Below are positions 57,175 through 64,000 of a stretch of 64,000 nucleotides of DNA, piece by piece; positions within the stretch are counted from its first letter, which is position 1, and every line of letters begins with the position of its first letter. Source of the stretch: Otis tarda (Eukaryota > Chordata > Aves > Otidiformes > Otididae); the NCBI GenBank assembly GCA_026413225.1, contig CM048552.1, forward strand, positions 207,403,553 through 207,467,552, read 5' to 3'. The notes under the pieces were generated by a model that saw nothing but the letters and a program-made list of their open reading frames with translations, was not told the DNA's origin and did not search any database. Made by a program: the position numbers and the translations under genes.

Positions 57175-60100
57175 GTGAATCACTCTGGCAGGCCAGTTGG
57201 GAAGACGTGTTAGCAATACTGCAGAACAACTGCATTTTCTAATTGGCTCTGAAGAATAATTGCATGACTTTGGAGATGTGCTTCCTTGTATTTCTATCTG
57301 AACATTTGGTGCCTAGACTCATACAGATACCTTAGACCAGAGATTTTTAGACCATGGTCCACAAAGCACTTGCTGATCTTTCACGGGAGCCTGGCTGATC
57401 ACAAGGTGCTGGCTTCTTCCATTGATTTACAAAAATGAATTAAAAGTTAAATGCTAGTTAAAAATTAACTGTTAAAAGTTTTAAAAGCAAAAAAAAAAAG
57501 TTTGCTTGCTTGATGTTTATTCAGCTGCTGTGTTTGCAAAAGGAAAACATTGTGATCAAAACTGGAAGAATAAGATCTCTAAAGAGTAAATGGGAAGGCC
57601 AATCCATGATTCAGATGCTGGATGATAGCAGGGTTCACTGGTGATGTTTTCTTTAAAGAGACCAAGACAAGATTGAAAGACAGCGTAGCTGTGGATGTAA
57701 ATTCTGTACAGTAAAATGTGCAACTTTGCTTTTCCGTTCAATGCATCATTTATGAAATGTGAGAAAAAAGCATGTCAGCAACAGACAGCATACAGAAAAT
57801 GTTAGGTCCTTAGGGAAATCAGAGCACCATGCTCAGGATCAACAATGTGACCATGACTTGTTTATTATATTGGAGACCAGTGTTAGGGCTAACCCCCAAA
57901 AAAAAGGACTTTGGGACCTAAAGTTAGGATTTCAGCAGAATTTAATGCCTATATTTAAAACTCAATTTTAAAACCACTATTCAACAGCCACCTTACCCAG
58001 TCATCTAGCATTATGTCTGTATATGCTCAGAACTCCCCTCATCTTGAACATCTACAGATTTTTGCACCTAAGTTATGCTAAAACACATGAGGGATCCGGA
58101 AAACAGCAGCTCCTACATTGAATGCCTGTATAGCCCATGAGCGAGTACACAGAGCACCTGGCACACAGGCCAACAGGATCATATGCTCTACAAAATGGAG
58201 TAGAAATCATCCGTTCTTTTAAGGCTGTGTGTCTGGTTATGCAGCTGTTTCTACATCAGTCTTGAGGTCAGAGCAGTCAAGCAAGGTGAGAGACCTAAAT
58301 TCAGACTCAAACATTAATTTAACCACCAGAAGTGATTAAAATCCTCCTGGATGGAAAGTGATTTAATGACTCTGTGTTGGGGCACCCTCTGTTCATCTCA
58401 CTAAGGTAACTTCACATGACAGAAACAAATTCAAGAGTTCCAGAGCAGAAAAGGAACAGTTACTCTGTATGCTGATAGGACATACCTTTTGTATAATTAG
58501 GTATGATATATGACCATTTAATACAAAATACTTTAAAAATCTCAGGACAAGGGACAAGGTGAGTATTTTAACTACAAAGAAGTGGAAACAACATTTTTTT
58601 CTGTGCTATGCGTTAGCTCAAAATACCCCTAAACACTTCCTTGAAAAGTACTTTAGTGACAGGAGAAGAGGACATGCCCTCCCTTACCTCTGTGTCTGCA
58701 ACCATCTTGTCTTCCACTTGGAAAGGAGGAGTCTGAATCTTCTCGGATAGGTGAAAGAATTAAACTCGGGGTTCCCATTTCTCTAAGACTGCAGAAAAAA
58801 AAATTGATTCATTTCATTTTCCTCCAGTCATCTTTTGCAAAAGTGATCAATCTTTGAAATAAAATAAAAAGTATAGCCATGTCCAGAAATGGGTCCCAGA
58901 CAAAAATTGTTTTCTAGACATTGCATTTCCATGCTGGCTTGAGTAGAGTAATCCCAGACATCTCCTTCCCTGTTGCATTTCTTTCCTGTGCACCTAACAC
59001 TTCTCACGAACTGCACAGCAAAGTCAGCCATTTAACAAAGAGTTCTGGCTTCCAAATAATCTTTAAATGGCCAAATAGTATTAAAAAAAAAAAAATAGGT
59101 ATTACACTGCATAACTTTAAGTGCTGAAGTCCTTTACTGGCATTGGTCCTTAATCTGTTGAGGTCAATGGAATAACTCCAGATTAATATCCATGGAAAGG
59201 AAATCAAGGTTTGATGGTGGCCAATCAAATCTAGATCTTGGCTATTTGCTTCAGCAGAGAATGATAATGACAGGATGTTCTTCCCACTTCCTTTTGAATC
59301 AAACAGCAGATATATTTTATTAGGTTCATTCTTGAAGCAACTTCCTAGGCTTGGTGAATAGCACCTTCCCATCATTCATCTTTAGCATTTCTACTCTAGC
59401 AGATTTCCAATGGGAAAATCATACTTTGACCAAATGTATCAATGGATGTGAAAGAACGTGTCCAAAAATAAGAAACAGATCACGGTTTTCTGGCAGTTTC
59501 ATGAATGTCATAAAAGGAATTCAATACTCTCCATGAGCAAGAAAATAACTAATCTGCTGCCCATTTCACTGTGCACTGCATCTATTAAAGACTTCAGTTG
59601 AATTATCTAAATTCCCTTTTTTGCTATGGTTTATTATTATACCCTCTGTTCAAATCTCTGCAATTGCCACTTACAATTGTATACTGTGAAAAGGAAAAAA
59701 AGGCACAGACCAGTGAAGCATAAAGGTAAGTAAAAACTTCATCTAGGTGATGAATTAGTGTATATGGCTGGGTTTGTCTCACCTAATTAATGACAGTACA
59801 AACAAACAATAATCATTAAGTCACTCCAATCTGCCAAATGGGAACAAATATACTATGTATATTACATGTACTAATAGGATTTTATGGCAGCTGCTGGTGG
59901 TATTTGTAATTAGAAATCTATATAGAATATAGATGTTTTAGAGAGACGGTGCCAATTCTAAAGATTTGTGTGGGCTACAAGTGCTTGTAATTATTTTTTT
60001 TTAATTTGCAAATAACTTATGAACTACTGGTTTCAAACATTCTGTGAGTGTTTGTTCTTTTTATGTTGTTGCTGCTTATACTATTAAAAATAGAGAATGT

Positions 60101-63100
60101 AAAGTTATTATTTTGATGTGAACTGAAAATGATTTTTCATAAAATTTAACATTTTTATCAGCTTTGGTTTTGCTTTCTACCTGTACAAATGTAATTTATT
60201 TTAGCATTGAAAAAAATACATTTGCTTGTTTCTCGATTGTCTACATCATGTTATAGTTGGTGTTTATGTAGAGTCAGGTACTTTTTGAACAGTATTAAAA
60301 AAATTCTGTGATATGACTGAAAACTGGATTTTTTTTCTCTGAAATACTTATAGGTATGTTTTCAGTGCATTTTCTGCCAACTAGATGTGCCTAAACACAA
60401 ACTATTCAATTATAATATTTGTCCCTTTATCTCTCTGTTGTTTTAAATGATTAACTTTACATCCACAAATAATAGTCATATACCATTCTAGCATAGTTTG
60501 ATCTTTCTCTTTTGAAATAAAAACAGCCTCATTGATAAGGCATATACAAATTTTCAGGTCGAGATGAAATAGTATAACAACCTAGTCTTAAAACAAGAGA
60601 AAATGAAGCTGTTCAACTGAGAATTCATATATCAAAGCATCATCTTTGTAGCTGTTGTAAGAAACCACATTATTCCTACCACTGCAGGTTCGAATCTAAT
60701 CTTGAATAGCAAATAGAACATCTGAGAAAAATCTTCTATATCCTTTAATAATTTGATTTCTAGTGCTCTGTCATTGTCACCACTAGAAATCAATGCCTTA
60801 CCTCAAGTCTGGCTACATTCCATTTCCAGCCAACAGATTTTATTTTATTTTCCTGGTTAAATGGAAAAAAAAACAAAAAAAACCCAAACCAAAACAAAAC
60901 AAAAAATAACAAACAACCACCCTCAAACTCCAACAACCCACCCTGCCCCCCTAGAAAACAACTTCCCTGTTTAGAAATCTTCCTCATCCCCTTCCAAAAT
61001 CTGGTCCTACTTAGACTGGCATGAATCACATTTGCACAGCCTTCGGTGAAGAGCAGAATGTGAACTGCAGCCCTCAGATAAAAGATGATCATACCCACCG
61101 TTTTCTAGAAACATCTCCAGAGAGACTGCTGATTTGTTTTATTTGCTGTTGAAGAATTAAGGGGAATAATTTCGTAAGACAATGGTAGGTGAAGTGCCAA
61201 CATGCAGCTAAAAATAATGTGAATTTACATTGTGTCTTTGAATCACCTGAAAGTCCACATCCCAAAGTAAATTCTTTGAGTGCAGAATTCCATGGCAGTT
61301 GTTTCAGTGAAATACACTGCTTTAGGTGAAGAATGTTTTAGCAAAAGAAACAGTGGAATTACATTGCACTTTGGAGAGAAGGATTTTGAAAGCAATATGT
61401 AATAGCCTGCTTTATTGCAGAATGTTTTTTTAAAACATTCTCTGGAACACTGGATCCATTTTTTTTGTTTTTGTTTGCAATAATAATTAATTAATTTCAT
61501 GCTCCATCACCACCTCTTAGCTGTGTTTCTTCTGAGCTTCTACTATCATTACAATTTGATGACCCTCAGAAACTATTAAACTAATAAATGCCATCCCAGA
61601 TTTAAGCACAAAATTGTGTTTACATAAAAGGAGGGGTACAATTCCATTTTATGCCTTCAGAAATATCAGGACACCTAGTTGTGAGGCAAGTAAAAGCTCC
61701 ATTTCATGGAAATACAGAGCCTAATTTCTCTGCCTGTCTGGAGTATCATCTTTCTTTCATGTTTGGTTCATAAATGCCATAAGATGCCACAGAAGGCTTA
61801 CTTCCACTGCTGCTATGGTCCTATTAAATAATAATAATAATAATAATAATAATCATCATCATCATCATCATCATAATCATCACCATCATCATCATCACTG
61901 TTTTCAGTGTAAAAGGTTGTTTTTTAAAAAAGTCTGTCCTGATCATATTCACCCTATTTCAGCTGCCTAGGTCATGAAGCAGCAATAGGCAAAAAGTGTC
62001 CTTAAAGGAAGCAGAACATGACAAGAGTAGGTAAGCAAGTTCATGGCTTCTCTAGGCCCTACTTAGCTGAACTAATACATGGACTGGGTGCTCCTTTCCT
62101 TCTCCCATCCTCCTTTTGCTCACAGTAGGGATGAACTCTGGGAACAAGGCTGGAATTTTAAGAACTGCAATCTGCCTTTGTGTCTGTTCAGGGACTGTTT
62201 AATAACTTGTTTTCCTATTGTAAGACCAAACCACAGTGGAGTGCATAAGGCATTTGTTAGGGCAAAAGAATTAGACTGCCTTGCTTTCACATATATGGAG
62301 ACCTTTGTGATATATTTAATTTTTTGGGGGGGAAGTTCAGTTTAAAACCACTATCTTATTTTATTTGTTTGTCTCTTTGTAAGCTAAGTCTTACAATTTA
62401 GTCTTTTTTTGGGGGCTAAAACAAAGCAACCAGGATGCTTGTTCACTATGATTTTGTAAGAGGGATTTAAACTTCCATCCACATAACTTAACACATTTAA
62501 CTCCTTCCCAAAGATCAGTAAATAAAAAGCTTGGTAAGTGTTGCCTGGGCTTTTCAACATACATTGTGGACATATATGTGTTCACACATATCTGAAAAGA
62601 GTGAGACTTCAGATTCGTGCTTGTTTGGTAAGGTAAAAAGTAGGTTGGAGTGCTTGTCACAAGATTTATGCAGTGTGTACCACACCCTGTGGGCTGAAGC
62701 TTGAGAGCAATTCCCAGAACCTGGTTCTCCTGTACTGAGTACCCTCTGCCGAGCCACCACTCAGGGTGTTCCAGAGCTTCAATTATGAATGCACTTAAAC
62801 ATGTATGTAAGGATGTCAGCTGAATCTCAACTTAAGAATCACTTCAGACTCACATTTAACTAACTGTGTAGATACATCACTGATGACTCTGGAGAGGAAG
62901 ATGCAAAGAGGACATGGACTCCTAAGAATCTCAGTCTAAGACTGAGAGGACAAGATTGGCTTCTGAGGACAAAAAAACCACTACAGGGTTTTCACAAACT
63001 AAGGTGTCAATGATAAGCTTAAAAATGAAGTGCCAGGAAGGCAAAATATGAAAAGGAGATGTCCTGCAGCTACATAGAAAGAATAAAAGGAGCATATGGA

Positions 63101-64000
63101 ATACTGAGATAAATTGACTATGACAAATAAGGAAAAGGACTCCAAAACCAAAAATTCAAGACTGTATTAGAAGTGCTTGCTGAGATATTATTAGAAGAGT
63201 AATCATAAGACTATGAATTTAGGGAGCAACTAAAGAGGTCAACTCAACTCTGGAGTCACACTTGAAGGCAGCTCGGTCAGAAGTGCGAAATATCACATTG
63301 CCAAGATTATGGATAGGAGAGCATTAAAGAGCAGTAAAGAAATCCTATAATGAACTTAATAAGGCCACTGGATTTCCATGCCAGTGTCATACTGAAATCC
63401 TGCCACAAGCTATAAACTGTGTGAGATGTCAGCATTTCTTTCCAGATTAACTTGTCCCATTTCCTCTTCTGAGTCTTTTTCTTTGTTATTTTTTGACCAG
63501 AAAGATGTTGGACAGTTAAATAATTGCCATGGGAAAATCTAGCATGAAGTCAGTGCAGCAAAGTTAGAAACACAAAGATTTGCCACATTCTTCTTTGGGA
63601 AGACAAAGCTGGCAAGCACTGCCCACACATGAGTAGCAAATGTCAGAAAGCTTTCAGCCAAACAGCAGGCTTCACCGAGCTCCATCTTAAAGCAATATAG
63701 CAGAGTGCTCTGGCTTGTGCCACTTACAGTTTATCCCAGTTGCCTTCCAAATAGCTGTGGGAGGCTTGGAACGATGACTTCATTAGGTTACAAAATACCA
63801 TGCTTCTTGGTTGCACTGCCGCTCCAACAGCAAGCAGCATCTGTTCAGGCTGGGGAAAAGCACAATGATAGCCCAGATATAACAAGACACTTATGTCTCC
63901 AGTGAATTAAAAACCCCTATGTCATAGTTTAGCCTCGCTCAGGACCAAGCTATGCAGTTTTTCACTCATTCTCCTCACCCTCTGAGAGAATGGAGGAGAG
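57175..64000. other. Non-coding sequence downstream of GRM5
   Basis: This AT-rich stretch may be distal 3' UTR or intergenic DNA. It contains an A-rich AAAC patch near 60867-60915, a perfect 10-base inverted repeat at 61419-61441 (AGAATGTTTT / AAAACATTCT) and the trinucleotide repeat at 61827-61898. Further AATAAA hexamers occur near 58855 and 60518, so the GRM5 transcript might extend into it. Open frames are short and without recognisable domains. No neighbouring gene such as CTSC or RAB38 was seen. Confidence 0.7.
61827..61898. repeat. Compound trinucleotide microsatellite (AAT)n(CAT)n
   Basis: Nine AAT units (61827-61853) change directly into an array of CAT units with a few interruptions (CATAAT, CACCAT) to about 61898. 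Such compound arrays usually arise by a point change in one repeat followed by expansion. Likely length-polymorphic. Confidence 0.95.

Noticed and set aside
57175-64000. A neighbouring gene such as CTSC or RAB38 after GRM5
   Set aside because: None of the open frames in this stretch shows cathepsin or Rab GTPase motifs.

Overview
This window carries the 3' half of an avian metabotropic glutamate receptor 5 gene (GRM5), read left to right on the + strand. The assignment to a bird rests on four CR1 non-LTR retrotransposon fragments of the chicken/neoavian type, with ATTCTATG-like 3' tails and the characteristic CR1 reverse-transcriptase wording, and on a GRM5 protein very close to but distinct from the mammalian one. 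The DNA is AT-rich, and genes are sparse: coding exons total about 2.4 kb of 64 kb. No complete second gene, tRNA, rRNA, CRISPR array or bacterial feature was found.

Layout. 1-8980 is the end of a GRM5 intron. It holds a small GC-rich island near 3.1 kb and a CR1 fragment near 5.3-6.1 kb. Exons at 8981-9227 and 13635-13803 encode the end of the glutamate-binding Venus-flytrap domain and the start of the cysteine-rich domain. The exon at 17065-17191 finishes most of the cysteine-rich domain. A 10.8 kb intron contains a long, internally deleted CR1 (25213-27353). The large exon at 27975-28914 encodes the whole seven-helix membrane domain and the proximal tail. A 96-nt exon at 43527-43622 is the mGluR5b-specific cassette. 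The exon at 52623-53445 encodes the rest of the C-terminal tail, with the Homer-binding PPSPF motif and the PDZ-binding end SSSSL, and the stop codon. Roughly 53.4-57.2 kb is probably 3' UTR; beyond that I see only non-coding DNA and microsatellites. All proposed junctions are GT-AG and all phases agree: every exon joins without a frame break, with the cassette either included (5b form) or skipped (5a form).

The most interesting item is a possible extra, alternative last exon at 45485-45668. It has a good splice acceptor and the right phase to follow either the seven-helix exon or the 5b cassette. It would give the receptor a 61-residue tail without the Homer and PDZ motifs. I do not recognise this tail from described mGluR5 isoforms. 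Also worth checking are a GC island with two opposed CTCF-like motifs around three GC boxes, an RBFOX-type TGCATG just upstream of the 5b cassette, opposed CR1 copies on either side of the seven-helix exon, and an unexplained block of minus-strand reading frames at 41.2-42.4 kb.
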